Source of the DNA: Butyrivibrio sp. YAB3001
GTDB taxonomy: Bacteria > Bacillota > Clostridia > Lachnospirales > Lachnospiraceae
DNA length: 64,000 nucleotides
NCBI RefSeq assembly: GCF_900112195.1
Contig: NZ_FOKR01000007.1
Coordinates: 117,584-181,583, forward strand
Direction: 5' to 3'
The stretch's first letter is position 1; the number at the start of each line of letters is the position of its first letter. Made by a program: the position numbers and the translations under genes. A model generated the notes under the pieces. That model was given only the letters and a program-made list of their open reading frames with translations, had not been told where the DNA came from and searched no databases. Shown here piece after piece: positions 1 through 8,581 of the stretch.

Positions 1-432
1 TCTTACCTTGCCTGCAGCTTCCAGCTCATCAAAGGCCTCCGCTATCTGCTCAGGGTCATAGAGAAGATCCGGTCTGTGAAGAAGGAGCACATCAATATAC
101 TCCATCTTAAGTCTCTTCAGAATCCCGTCCACGCTCTCTATGATATTTGACTTCCTCCAGTCAAATATCTGCTTGTCGAATCTGAGTCCGCACTTTGACT
201 GGATGATCAGGTCTTCTCTTTTCACATCTGTAAGCGCAATAGCATCGCCAAATCTGGTCTCCGCCTCACCATCGCCATAACAGGTAGCATGGTCAATGTA
301 ATTAATACCCAGCGATACGGCTGTTTCGATCATTTTTGCTGCAGCCTCTGTGCTGAGGGCAGGCATTCTCATACATCCCAGAATCAGTCTTGATGCACTT
401 TCAGGTCCATTTGCTATGTTAATTGTCTGCAT
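1..432 (-). CDS. Aldo/keto reductase, N-terminal part (runs off left edge)
   Basis: Translating the minus strand from the ATG at 432 gives about 144 open codons to the window edge, starting MQTINIANGPESASRLILG. The aldo/keto reductase catalytic set is visible in order: Asp and Tyr in DHATCYGDGEAE, Lys in IIQSKCG and His in LLLHRPD, so it should be an NAD(P)H-dependent oxidoreductase of the TIM-barrel AKR superfamily. A GGAAGGAGT ribosome site lies about 8 nt upstream of the start. The C-terminal half, with the NADPH-binding loop, is outside the window. Substrate cannot be told from the sequence. It is the 3'-most visible member of a minus-strand group with the next two genes. Confidence 0.9.
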   Translation of the reverse strand, partial: MQTINIANGPESASRLILGCMRMPALSTEAAAKMIETAVSLGINYIDHATCYGDGEAETRFGDAIALTDVKREDLIIQSKCGLRFDKQIFDWRKSNIIESVDGILKRLKMEYIDVLLLHRPDLLYDPEQIAEAFDELEAAGKVR

Positions 433-590
433 TAGTTAATACTCCTTCCGTAACTGTTTTGTCATAACTCAGGGTTTGATTCCTGTTTTCCAAAAGCTTT
501 TTCAATCCAGAATCTCAGCAGCTTCTTTCACAGGAAGCAAAGACCATTGAATCAATGGAAGCTCTGCAGGCCGGTCTTGAGCCTCTACAG

Positions 591-667
591 AAAAAAACCG
601 CTTCTACACTCTGGTCAGTGAAGCGGTAAAGAATAAGACACCTCTCCCCAAATGGAGTGATGTCTTA
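591..667 (-). terminator. Two tandem hairpin terminators
   Basis: Two hairpins follow the stop of the ketopantoate reductase-like gene. The first pairs TAAGACA (634-640) with TGTCTTA (661-667). The second pairs ACCGCTTC (597-604) with GAAGCGGT (620-627) and is followed, in the minus direction, by a run of seven T. The second is a standard intrinsic terminator; the first may help. Confidence 0.7.
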
Positions 668-675
668 TAAAATGG

Positions 676-1602
676 TCATTCGTAATCAAAGAACCCATCA
701 TTCTTTTCTTCAAGTGCCTTTATCATATGATACGTAATTTCATTATAGGGCGTGGGGATTCCGAGTTCCTTTCCCATGCGTATAAGAGTACCGGAAAACA
801 TATCGACTTCTGTATGTCGCCCGGCATCCAGATCCTGCAGGGTTGAATATCTCGCTCTCTTGGAAACCTTCGATCCTCTGAAAGATGAAGAATCAGCTTT
901 AGATATATCTATTTCCTTCGCTTCTGCAATAGCATCCAGTTCTTTTACAAGTCCTTCCCTGATGGCTGCAACGTGTTCACTATCGCTGTACGCACCTACT
1001 CCAACTCCGAGCATTGCCTGGGGCTGATTATTACCCACATTCAGCCTGAACTTGCTCCATATTTCTGACCAAATCACATCTGTTTCTCTGTAATGAAGAC
1101 CTGTCTCTTCAAATAGTCTGGCCAGAGCCTCGGTTCTTTCTGTGCTTTTCCCGTCTTTTTCTCCGTATACAATTCCTATTGTAGAATCAGGATCAAAAAA
1201 TACTCTGTTTTCTTTTCTTTCCGAAGCAACTTTGATAAGAGCAGGTACAATATGCTTTTCGCCGATTGCAGAAGCTATCACTTCTTCACTGTCAACGCCA
1301 TTCATAAGGCTCATTACTACAGTATTCTCAGTAACAATCTCTTTTATATCTGAAACCACCGACTGCAATGCGTTATATTTAACCGCCACAATAACAAGAT
1401 CTGCTCCGTATGCCTCTGATGGAGTCTTTACAACCGGCTTGAATAGGTCATCATTTATGAAAAAGCCGTCTCTCTCAAATCGTTCCTTACGCTTGCCTGA
1501 TGCAATCACAGATAGCTCTATGTTCTCCTTTTGAGAAAGCCCCCAAAGGATATAACATCCCACTGCTCCTGCACCAATTATTACTACCTTTTTAAATTCC
1601 AT
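676..1602 (-). CDS. 2-dehydropantoate 2-reductase (ketopantoate reductase) family
   Basis: An N-terminal Rossmann fold is plain: VVIIGAGAVGCYILWGL (GxGxxG), then the middle segment VVMSLMNGVDSEE typical of the ApbA/PanE family, and a C-terminal helical domain with WSKFRLNVGNN (the conserved Lys/Asn region). The family reduces 2-dehydropantoate to pantoate with NADPH, but many paralogues have other substrates. About 308 residues is the normal length. I chose the ATG at 1602 because GAGGA sits 8 nt upstream; an in-frame ATG at 1617 lies within that ribosome site. It follows a flavodoxin-family remnant by about 20 nt, so the two were once co-transcribed. Confidence 0.85.
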   Translation of the reverse strand: MEFKKVVIIGAGAVGCYILWGLSQKENIELSVIASGKRKERFERDGFFINDDLFKPVVKTPSEAYGADLVIVAVKYNALQSVVSDIKEIVTENTVVMSLMNGVDSEEVIASAIGEKHIVPALIKVASERKENRVFFDPDSTIGIVYGEKDGKSTERTEALARLFEETGLHYRETDVIWSEIWSKFRLNVGNNQPQAMLGVGVGAYSDSEHVAAIREGLVKELDAIAEAKEIDISKADSSSFRGSKVSKRARYSTLQDLDAGRHTEVDMFSGTLIRMGKELGIPTPYNEITYHMIKALEEKNDGFFDYE

Positions 1603-1621
1603 TTTGGCTGTCCTCAATCAA

Positions 1622-1894
1622 TTATTTTCCATCTGGGAAACTTGTAAATGCATTTCTCTCCACTCCCGGGAGGCCGTACTTCTCCTTCGCATCTGCAAAT
1701 GCCTTTATCATGAACGCCATATTCCTTGCAAGATTCCTCATTGTCTGCAGCCCTTCAAGATCCTTCTTTACATCCTCAGCAGTAAAACCATGAACCTGGT
1801 TCCAGTATATGCTGGAAGCCTGGTATGCGTCAATAACATCTTTCCCAAGTTCCCCAAGCCAATAATTGGAATATAATACTTGCAAGCATACCAA
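1622..1894 (-). pseudogene. Flavodoxin-family / FMN reductase C-terminal fragment
   Basis: The last 60 or so codons read SSIYWNQVHGFTAEDVKKD and NLARNMAFMIKAFADAKEKY, the characteristic C-terminus of clostridial flavodoxin-family (NADPH-dependent FMN reductase-like) proteins. The flavin-binding N-terminal half is absent and the reading frame upstream dissolves into unrelated sequence, so this is a 5'-truncated remnant. The break lies close to the duplicated MFS fragment that starts near 1939, suggesting one rearrangement removed the front of this gene. Confidence 0.65.
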
Positions 1895-1938
1895 TGATAT
1901 TTTAATACCCGTAGCACGTCAATGTTGATCATTACCAA

Positions 1939-2169
1939 TCTCATACCTACCAATATTCAATGGTATACGCCTCCGTCCTCGTTATTCGTCTGCCTTCTTA
2001 TACAAAAGCGGGAAACTTGCACGATCAAACACATTCAGTAGTAAAATCAGCATAATCGCCATGCTACCAACTACAGCAACAAAAAGCCATATGCCTGCTC
2101 TCTGTTGTCAGAATCACTAAGGTCAGCGATAAGCGCATCATAAGATGGTCCTTCTACCGCTGCAAAAAG
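1939..2169 (-). pseudogene. Duplicated, internally deleted copy of the MFS gene at 13.6-14.9 kb
   Basis: This stretch is nearly identical to two separate parts of the MFS locus: the 3' end of that gene with its downstream TTG-start region (13576 to about 13729) and an internal piece (about 14438 to 14519). The roughly 0.71 kb between them is missing. The junction near 2089-2092 falls at a short shared ATATG. No functional protein is possible. It shows that a segment of the mosaic region was copied about 11.6 kb away and then lost its middle. Confidence 0.8.
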
Positions 2170-2395
2170 CCTATTTCCAATACCTTTATTATGAACATCA
2201 AAGAAAACTGTCAGATCTTCAATTTCAGGATAGCCTTGATTCCCCCAAGGACCTTCTATAGGATTCAGAACCAGAGTACATTGCCCGGAGACTCTGCCAT
2301 CATACTCTGCGATAAAAACAAATCTTTTACCATCCTCCTGTTCTTTATAATACTTTTCATATGTATCTACGGAAGGATGCCAGCCATACCATCTC
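2170..2395 (-). pseudogene. GNAT acetyltransferase fragment
   Basis: The minus strand encodes a stretch including WHPSVDTYEKYYKEQ, GKRFVFIAEYDGRVSGQ and GYPEIEDLTVFFDVHNKGIG, which matches the core of a GNAT fold with the start of the acetyl-CoA loop (KGIGNR). It has no start codon in frame (a TAA immediately precedes it, shared with the upstream phosphatase stop) and is cut at the acetyl-CoA loop by the MFS fragment. It is a remnant with both ends missing. Confidence 0.6.
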
Positions 2396-2397
2396 CA

Positions 2398-2994
2398 TTA
2401 AAGCCGTGTTCTTATATCTTTCAGTTCCTCGATACTGAATTCTATAGGCGATGCATTATCAACCTCTATCGTATGCGACTCCTCAAATGGTATATTTCTT
2501 TTCATAGCAAGAAGCGTCATAATGACAGCACCGTGCGATATTATAAGTAGGTTTTTGTCTGAAGAAGCATCATGTTGCCCAAGAATATAATCCAGCGCAT
2601 TGAATAATCTCTCCATTACCATTTGGTATGATTCACCACCAAGACTACGATTGTACCTTTTATTTGATAGCCACAGCTTATGCTCTTCATCATATAAAGA
2701 AAGAATCTCATCCCAGGTATGCCCTTCAAACAATCCCAGATTCATTTCTTCCAAGCCTCTAACTATTTCATATCCTGTATGGAAATGCTCATCTACTATC
2801 TGCGCAGTTTTTACAGCTCTAGCCTGATAGCTGGTGTATATCTTTTCAAAAGAAATATCTCTATCTTCAAGATTCTTGCAAAGAAGTTGCGCCTGCGCTA
2901 TTCCATTCTCATTCAAAGGAATATCAGTCGTACCTTGAACTTTTCCTAATATATTCCAATCTGTTTGTCCATGTCTCGCAAAATATATCTTCAC
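2398..2994 (-). CDS. Histidine phosphatase family protein (phosphoglycerate mutase-like)
   Basis: The N-terminus KIYFARHGQTDWN carries the RHG phosphohistidine motif of the histidine phosphatase superfamily, followed by the substrate loop LNENGIAQAQ, EKIYTSYQARAVKTAQ, the Glu of GLEEMNLGLFEGHTWDE and the second His in LLIISHGAVIMTLL. At 198 residues it is the size of cobalamin-phosphatase or GpmB-type enzymes. All catalytic residues are present, so it is probably an active cytosolic phosphatase; substrate unknown. A truncated relative lies at 21869-22171. Confidence 0.88.
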   Translation of the reverse strand: MKIYFARHGQTDWNILGKVQGTTDIPLNENGIAQAQLLCKNLEDRDISFEKIYTSYQARAVKTAQIVDEHFHTGYEIVRGLEEMNLGLFEGHTWDEILSLYDEEHKLWLSNKRYNRSLGGESYQMVMERLFNALDYILGQHDASSDKNLLIISHGAVIMTLLAMKRNIPFEESHTIEVDNASPIEFSIEELKDIRTRL

Positions 2995-3028
2995 AATACG
3001 TCCTCACCCTTAGTACACTTATTGTCTA

Positions 3029-3241
3029 TCACACAGAATGGCGTTTGATGTCCACACAATTTCCAAGCTCATCAAAACTAAATTCCACAATCCATGGCAT
3101 CAGAAATCTTATTCTTTCAAAATCATCATAGCCAAAAGAATTATCATAAAAATTTATGATGGTGCTTAATGATGTACCATCCATGATGACATACCGTATT
3201 CCTCCCATATCATGTATTTCAGACAACTTATGAATAATCAT
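3029..3241 (-). CDS. Hypothetical protein, 70 aa
   Basis: A short open frame with a plausible upstream AAGGT and sensible composition (IRYVIMDGTSLSTIINFYD, IVEFSFDELGNCVDIKRHS). I do not recognise the family. No signal peptide or membrane segment is visible. It lies between the histidine phosphatase and a HigA remnant. It may be a genuine small gene or the tail of a larger lost one. Confidence 0.4.
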   Translation of the reverse strand: MIIHKLSEIHDMGGIRYVIMDGTSLSTIINFYDNSFGYDDFERIRFLMPWIVEFSFDELGNCVDIKRHSV

Positions 3242-3305
3242 ACCTTGTTCCAGACGAAAATAAAATAGCCCTGGAATTTCCAGAGCTATAGATATTATCC
3301 CTCAT

Positions 3306-3542
3306 CTACTGCATTCTAAAAAAAGGTATTACATTTGAAGGTTCGTGTTGATATGCAATCCACAATGACAGTTTCTGCTGCATATTCATCCAGCTTTCTG
3401 CTGATGTATTAGTCGCCTTGCTTTTTCTAATCGCCATTTCAGGACTTAGAGACGTTTTCTCATTAACAAGCTCCGATAATGCTTTTCGACTAACTCCAAG
3501 CATTCTTGCTGCATCAGTGTCCCAACTACTTTTTTTCTCATA
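3306..3542 (-). pseudogene. HigA-type antitoxin remnant
   Basis: The frame encodes AARMLGVSRKALSELVNEK and SLSPEMAIR, then SAESWMNMQQKLSLW, which is the helix-turn-helix and C-terminal signature of HigA addiction-module antitoxins. The N-terminal 20 or so residues are missing: a TGA at 3543-3545 closes the frame before any proper start, and no higB toxin gene is next to it. The remaining 65 codons from an internal ATG lack the first HTH helix, so the protein is unlikely to bind its operator normally. Confidence 0.7.
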
Positions 3543-3724
3543 TCAATCACTGTTAAGATCCCATTTCCTCAAATAGAATCTGGATTCTCCTTTATTCATA
3601 CCCCTATATTTTAATAGCTTTCAATACTAATAATTCTATTTCTTATTTTCATATATAATCTCTCCCGAAAAATACAATAGCATCTTCAATTATCATTTGC
3701 GTAGTTCACACATGACGATCATAT

Positions 3725-4756
3725 TTATGCATCCTTATATGCAGACAGTGCTTCCGTTAGCTGAAGGGTATAATTCTTAGCGAGTCTTGATGCTCCAAGC
3801 GGATACGCATCAGGAAGGACTTCTGAACATACTTCCGGTTCCCAGTAGAATATCCCAAGCCCCTCACCCTCAGGCACACGCTTTAGCATTCTTATTGTGT
3901 CCCCGATAAGCTGCCTTGTTTCTTTCTCTTCGTATTCAGGGCCACCTATCTCAGCAATCATGACAGGCTTATGGAATCTGTTTCTGTACATATCCAAGCA
4001 CCTTGTCCAATTGTCTATGCTTGAATCAACATTTTCTTCCGGAGTTTCTTTGTTTATGAGATCGCACCAGTAAGGATAATCGGAAAAGCCAAGAACATCA
4101 GTCATCCCACCATTTTCAAAGAAGTTCTCCAAAAACGGCATTACCCAGTTTGGATGTTGACCGCTTGCCAGATGAAGAACAACCTTGCAGTCTGGGAATA
4201 CTTTCTTTACAGCGAGGTAGCCGCTGTTTATATACTCAACAAGCTGGAACGGGTGATTTTCTAAATCTCCCATGGGGTGCATCATTCCGGGGTTTATTTC
4301 ATTGCCCACCTGAACCCACTCAGGGTATATATCCTGCTCTTTCATGATCCCAAGAACATATTCTGTATGCTCACTTACCTTTTGGCAAAGATCTTCATGA
4401 GACAGACCTTCCCATTCTTTAGGAATGTACTGTTTCTTTGGATCCGCAAATTCATCAGAATAATGAAAGTCCAGCATTATCCGCATACCTGCCTGCTTTG
4501 CCCTCTTTGCTGCCTCCACTACTCTTTTGGCATCGCAGTACCCCAGCATTACCATTGTACCGTCTTTTTCTTCTACAAAGCTTTTCTCAGGAGGGTTTAC
4601 AAATATCCTGAATCTCACTGAATCTGCTCCTTTCTCTTTGACCGCTTCAAGGCATGATACCGTTTTTCCTTTTTCATTTATCCATTTAAAGCCCCTGTCC
4701 TCAAGCTGTGTCATCCAGCCAAGGTCTGCTCCATATGCAAACTTAGTTTTCATCAC
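3725..4756 (-). CDS. GH53 arabinogalactan endo-beta-1,4-galactanase
   Basis: The 343-residue protein is a complete GH53 TIM barrel: GADLGWMTQLEDRGFKW near the N-terminus, MLDFHYSDEFADP, the acid/base region WVQVGNEINPGMMHP (Glu in NEI) and the nucleophile region MIAEIGGPEYEE. The family cleaves beta-1,4-galactan side chains of pectin. No signal peptide is present, so it probably acts in the cytoplasm on imported galacto-oligosaccharides rather than on polymer. It is the last gene of the permease-permease-binding protein cluster, separated from the binding-protein gene by a hairpin that may lower its expression. Confidence 0.93.
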   Translation of the reverse strand: MMKTKFAYGADLGWMTQLEDRGFKWINEKGKTVSCLEAVKEKGADSVRFRIFVNPPEKSFVEEKDGTMVMLGYCDAKRVVEAAKRAKQAGMRIMLDFHYSDEFADPKKQYIPKEWEGLSHEDLCQKVSEHTEYVLGIMKEQDIYPEWVQVGNEINPGMMHPMGDLENHPFQLVEYINSGYLAVKKVFPDCKVVLHLASGQHPNWVMPFLENFFENGGMTDVLGFSDYPYWCDLINKETPEENVDSSIDNWTRCLDMYRNRFHKPVMIAEIGGPEYEEKETRQLIGDTIRMLKRVPEGEGLGIFYWEPEVCSEVLPDAYPLGASRLAKNYTLQLTEALSAYKDA

Positions 4757-4783
4757 GCATAATCCCTTATGTTTTATATTTGG

Positions 4784-4809
4784 AAAAGCCGCATCTAACA
4801 GCGGCTTTT
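4784..4809 (-). terminator. Hairpin between binding-protein gene and galactanase gene
   Basis: AAAAGCCGC (4784-4792) pairs with GCGGCTTTT (4801-4809). In the minus direction the stem is followed by only a short T tract, so it may act as a partial terminator or as an RNA-stabilising 3' end for the highly expressed binding-protein message. Confidence 0.6.
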
Positions 4810-4821
4810 CCCATTTTTATC

Positions 4822-6462
4822 TTATCTTGTTGCTTTCCATGCCTCGTACTGAGCATCAAATTCATCAAGAACATTCTGCAGTCCGGAGTCATAGCATTCC
4901 TTGATCATCTTTTCTATCGTGGCATCAACGTCATCTACAAGACCAAGCTCAAGCATTGGAACGTAATCCTTAAGTACTGTGCCTACCGCAGCTTTATAAT
5001 CTGCCACATTTGAATCGTCAAAAACAAATGTTACTGTAGGATTACTTACTACTCTCTCTTCCCAGCTGTCAGTTACTTCTGTTGCTCTTGGGTCTCCGCC
5101 AGCTTCTTTAAGGTCTCCATTTTTGATAGCCCATGATGCAGATATTGCATATGCTGCAAAGTCGCCTGCCTTATCTGTTTCTGTATACTCTCCGGCGTCA
5201 TTTACGGTATAGTGCTCGCCTTCAACACCAAGTATCCAGAGATGATTTATATATGTATCGCACTTTAAAATATCAAGTACCATAGCAGCTCTTGCAGGGT
5301 CAGCACTTCCTGCAGCTATTGCCATGTCATTATTTGAATAATTCTCACAGCCCACAAGGTTGTTCTTTGTAAGATCATATGCTGCTCCTACAACGCCATC
5401 TGTCTGCTCTGCCTGCTCGATGTAGGTAAATACTGATGTATTCCATGCGATTGACGCGCCCTGAAGATTTCCGAATGCATCATCATCTGTAACCGTATTT
5501 GTAAGTGCACTTCTGCTCCATGCCCCAGCATCTGCAAGTTCTTTCATATCTTTTGCATATTCTTTGAAAAGCTCTGTCTCATAAACAAGCTTTATATCTG
5601 AAGCATCAGGTAATTCACCTTTTTTATAATTGTAGATAAGATCAAAGTAATCACTGTCCAGAGCAAGGAATGTATCCTCCTGCTGTCTGTAAACATCCCA
5701 AAGCTCGTTATTGTCACCGGCAGCTGCAAGAGCATAGATACCGCTTTCAGGTGTCTCTTTTTCAGCGATGGTCTTTGCAAAATTCATATAGTCGTTCCAG
5801 TTATTAAGAGAACTGATTCCATATTTATCTGCAAGATCCTGTCTTATAGCAACAAGCTTTCCCATTGGAGAAGCCTGGTTTGACGGAACAGCTATCATCT
5901 GACCTGAAATAGTAGTTTCATCCCAGCTTTCCGGTGCCTGATATTTATTTGTAAGTGGCATGTTCTTTGCTACAAAGGCATTATCAAGAACATAGAAAGA
6001 TCCCTTTGCAGCTTCCGTATACATAAAGCACCATGGTGCAGTAAAGATAAGGTCAACCTGCCCGCCTGTAAGTGTAAGTGAATACATCTGCTGATAATCG
6101 GACCAGCTTAGAAAACTCACCTCAACATCAGTATTAAATGGCTCAAGATACTCATTTGTTTTAGCAAGGACATCACTCCAAGCTGTAGGAGTATCTCCTA
6201 TGAGTGTGATGTTTACAGTCTTATGCTTAGACAGATCCACATCTTTATACATTTCTGGTGTAGCTTTTACGATACCTTCTCCTATAGCCGCAGGGAGTCC
6301 TTCAAGTGACACAGCCCCTGCCGTTGCTGTTGCTTCATCAGCAATGACTGTATCCCCTGTGTTTGCTCCGGACTGCGCATTGCCTGTTGCTGAGCCACAT
6401 CCTGCAAGGATGGTAGCTGTCATTGCCATACTCAGCACAATTGATAATACCTTCTTTTTCAT
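4822..6462 (-). CDS. Extracellular solute-binding lipoprotein for sugars
   Basis: A 546-residue lipoprotein with a Gram-positive signal: MKKKVLSIVLSMAMTATILAGC, where LAGC is the lipobox. The mature protein resembles the large LplA/YtcQ-type carbohydrate-binding proteins (WSDYQQMYSLTLTGGQVDL; ends AQYEAWKATR). These proteins are anchored outside the membrane and hand oligosaccharides to YteP/YtcP permeases, which here are the next two genes upstream. With the GH53 galactanase downstream the likely ligand is a galacto-oligosaccharide. No ATPase gene is in the cluster, as is usual for systems that borrow a shared MsmK-like ATPase. Confidence 0.9.
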   Translation of the reverse strand: MKKKVLSIVLSMAMTATILAGCGSATGNAQSGANTGDTVIADEATATAGAVSLEGLPAAIGEGIVKATPEMYKDVDLSKHKTVNITLIGDTPTAWSDVLAKTNEYLEPFNTDVEVSFLSWSDYQQMYSLTLTGGQVDLIFTAPWCFMYTEAAKGSFYVLDNAFVAKNMPLTNKYQAPESWDETTISGQMIAVPSNQASPMGKLVAIRQDLADKYGISSLNNWNDYMNFAKTIAEKETPESGIYALAAAGDNNELWDVYRQQEDTFLALDSDYFDLIYNYKKGELPDASDIKLVYETELFKEYAKDMKELADAGAWSRSALTNTVTDDDAFGNLQGASIAWNTSVFTYIEQAEQTDGVVGAAYDLTKNNLVGCENYSNNDMAIAAGSADPARAAMVLDILKCDTYINHLWILGVEGEHYTVNDAGEYTETDKAGDFAAYAISASWAIKNGDLKEAGGDPRATEVTDSWEERVVSNPTVTFVFDDSNVADYKAAVGTVLKDYVPMLELGLVDDVDATIEKMIKECYDSGLQNVLDEFDAQYEAWKATR

Positions 6463-6524
6463 TAGAACATCCTCCTTTTATTCTCTATTACTCTCCCCTA
6501 AGGGTTACACTCAGTTTCGTAATA

Positions 6525-7496
6525 TCAGCCTTTAACAGCTCCGATGGTAAGTCCTTTGACAAAGTACCTCTGCACAAACGGATAAAGAAGTACTATTGGT
6601 CCTGTCGCAATTATGGTCATTGCCATTTTCATTCCCTCAAGTGGAATTGAAGGAAGCGCAATACCTGATTTTTCAGCAACAATCCTCATCGCTTCTGCGC
6701 TTCCAAGGATTCTCTGAAGGTAATACTGCAATGTAAACATATCCTCATTTGTCACAAACAGCATGCAGTTGTACCAATCGTTCCAGTATGCCAGTGCTGC
6801 AAAAAGAGAAAGCGTTGCGATAAGGGGCTTACTTAGTGGCAATATAAGTTTTGCAAATATGGTTATGTCATTTGCACCATCTATCTTTGCGGATTCCGAA
6901 ATCTCTGCAGGAATTCCTGTCATAAATGATTTTGCAATGATCATGTTCCACACAGAGAACATCAGCGGAAGGATAAGCCCCACAATACTGTTCTTGAAAT
7001 TAAGATAACGTGTGCACATCAGGTACCATGGCACGAGGCCACCATTAAACAATGTTGTGAAGAAGAAGAAAAACGAAAACTGGTTTCTCCACGGAAAATC
7101 CTTTCTGCTAAGTACATATCCCGTCATCGTAGCAAGCATCACAGAAAGAAAAGTTCCTATTACCGTAACGCTTATTGTCATCCCATATGCCTTAAGAATC
7201 GCTGTAGGATTCTTTAAACATAATGCGTAGCTCTGCAGGCTAAGTTCTGAAAGCCTTGGCAAAATAGGATATCCATCTCTTATCAGTGAGGTTTCACTGG
7301 TAAATGACGCAACTATTATCAAGTAGAAAGGGATCACACATATAAGTGCGAATATTCCTACTGCAAGTGCCCCCACAATATTTACTGAGAGCTGATCGCT
7401 GCTTATTTTCTTTTTCTTTCTTATCACTGTCTTATCCGACAGTTTCTGTTCTTCAATTATTGTGCCTTCGGTAAGGCTGATGGTTTCAGCAGACAT
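6525..7496 (-). CDS. Sugar ABC transporter permease (YtcP/LplC type)
   Basis: A 323-residue MalG-type permease with about six membrane segments and a cytoplasmic N-terminal extension rich in Lys. The EAA loop that contacts the ATPase is visible in EISESAKIDGANDITIFAKL followed by ILPLSKPLIATL. The C-terminus YPFVQRYFVKGLTIGAVKG is the hallmark of this subfamily. It lies 12 nt after its partner permease and 62 nt before the binding-protein gene, so the three are one operon. Confidence 0.93.
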   Translation of the reverse strand: MSAETISLTEGTIIEEQKLSDKTVIRKKKKISSDQLSVNIVGALAVGIFALICVIPFYLIIVASFTSETSLIRDGYPILPRLSELSLQSYALCLKNPTAILKAYGMTISVTVIGTFLSVMLATMTGYVLSRKDFPWRNQFSFFFFFTTLFNGGLVPWYLMCTRYLNFKNSIVGLILPLMFSVWNMIIAKSFMTGIPAEISESAKIDGANDITIFAKLILPLSKPLIATLSLFAALAYWNDWYNCMLFVTNEDMFTLQYYLQRILGSAEAMRIVAEKSGIALPSIPLEGMKMAMTIIATGPIVLLYPFVQRYFVKGLTIGAVKG

Positions 7497-7508
7497 TTAT
7501 TACCTCCC

Positions 7509-8438
7509 TTAATACAGTGCATAATCCGGATTGGCTTTTTTCACCAGCTTATTGCATACCATAATCGTGATAAAGCAAAGAACTGACTGGTATAGCCCAG
7601 CCGCTGCAGACACTCCTACATTTCCATTGTCTATGAGCAACCGGAAGACATAGGTGTCGATAACATCAGTCATCGGCTGAAGGAGTGCACTGCTCTTTAC
7701 GGTCTGGTAGAACAACCCGAAATCACCGCGGAAGATGTTTCCGATACCAAGGAGTACCAGGATCATCATCGTAGGACGGAGGGAAGGAATTGTAAGGTAT
7801 TTGATCTTCTGCCATGCAGAAGCACCATCGATTGATGCAGCTTCAAACATTTCCTGATCCATTCCTGTGATTGCTGCGAGATATACTACTGAGCCATATC
7901 CTGTCTGTTTCCACAGTTTAAGGAATATCAGGACAAAGGGCCATGCCCCTGGCGTGTTATAAAGGTCAAAGGGCGTTCCTCCAAAAGATGTTACGATATT
8001 GTTGAATACGCCGCGCTCGTAGTTAAAGACGTTATAGATTATTGCTCCTGCCACAACCCAGCTGATGAAGTATGGAAGAAACATAAGGGACTGCACCGTC
8101 TTCTTAAACAGTTTGTTGATAATTTCATTCAGAAGGATGGCGCTTCCCATTTCGAATACAACTCCGAAAAAGATGAATGCTATATTGTACAAAAGCGTGT
8201 TCCTTGTTACCTGCAGAAGCTTCCCTGAAATAAAAAGTGCCTTGAAATTACTCAGCCCATTCCATGGTGAAAAGTATATTCCTCCGTTATATTGATACTT
8301 CTTAAATGCCATAACTATGCCGGTCATTGGAATATAGCTGAATACTATAACATATATGAGTGCCGGTAATAGCATCAGTAATAACATCCAGTGCCGTTTA
8401 AGATTTTTTACCAGATATTCTCCTCTCCCCATGGTCAA
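7509..8438 (-). CDS. Sugar ABC transporter permease (YteP/LplB type)
   Basis: A 309-residue MalF-type permease. Typical features are the N-terminal membrane helix LLMLLPALIYVIVFSYIP, then the YFSPWNGLSNFKALF periplasmic loop, the EAA motif in QEMFEAASIDGASAWQKIKY and the C-terminal KLVKKANPDYALY. It forms a heterodimer with the following permease. It is the first gene of the operon and starts 143 nt from the divergent AraC-type regulator, which probably controls it. Confidence 0.93.
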   Translation of the reverse strand: MTMGRGEYLVKNLKRHWMLLLMLLPALIYVIVFSYIPMTGIVMAFKKYQYNGGIYFSPWNGLSNFKALFISGKLLQVTRNTLLYNIAFIFFGVVFEMGSAILLNEIINKLFKKTVQSLMFLPYFISWVVAGAIIYNVFNYERGVFNNIVTSFGGTPFDLYNTPGAWPFVLIFLKLWKQTGYGSVVYLAAITGMDQEMFEAASIDGASAWQKIKYLTIPSLRPTMMILVLLGIGNIFRGDFGLFYQTVKSSALLQPMTDVIDTYVFRLLIDNGNVGVSAAAGLYQSVLCFITIMVCNKLVKKANPDYALY

Positions 8439-8581
8439 ACTCCTTCTAAATTCAGTAATATCAGCGTTTCAAGCTCTTTGATATGTTTTGATTTTATCGT
8501 TCGTCAAAAGGACAAACAATGACACGAAACGACTTTGGTGGTAAAATTTGTAACATATATGGGAATGATTAGGAGACAATT
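8439..8581. promoter_or_regulatory. Divergent promoter region of the galactan operon and araC-type gene
   Basis: The 143 bp between the divergent genes contain spaced elements TCGTTCGTC (about 8498) and GACACGAAACGAC (about 8520-8532) that form an imperfect inverted repeat, plausible half-sites for the AraC-type regulator. AGGAGACAATT directly precedes the araC-type start. I cannot assign the exact -10 and -35 boxes with confidence. Confidence 0.4.

Noticed and set aside
676..1617. Plus-strand open frames at 752-1027 and 1142-1534
   Set aside because: They lie inside the ketopantoate reductase-like gene, have no ribosome sites and encode low-complexity Ser/Leu-rich sequence.
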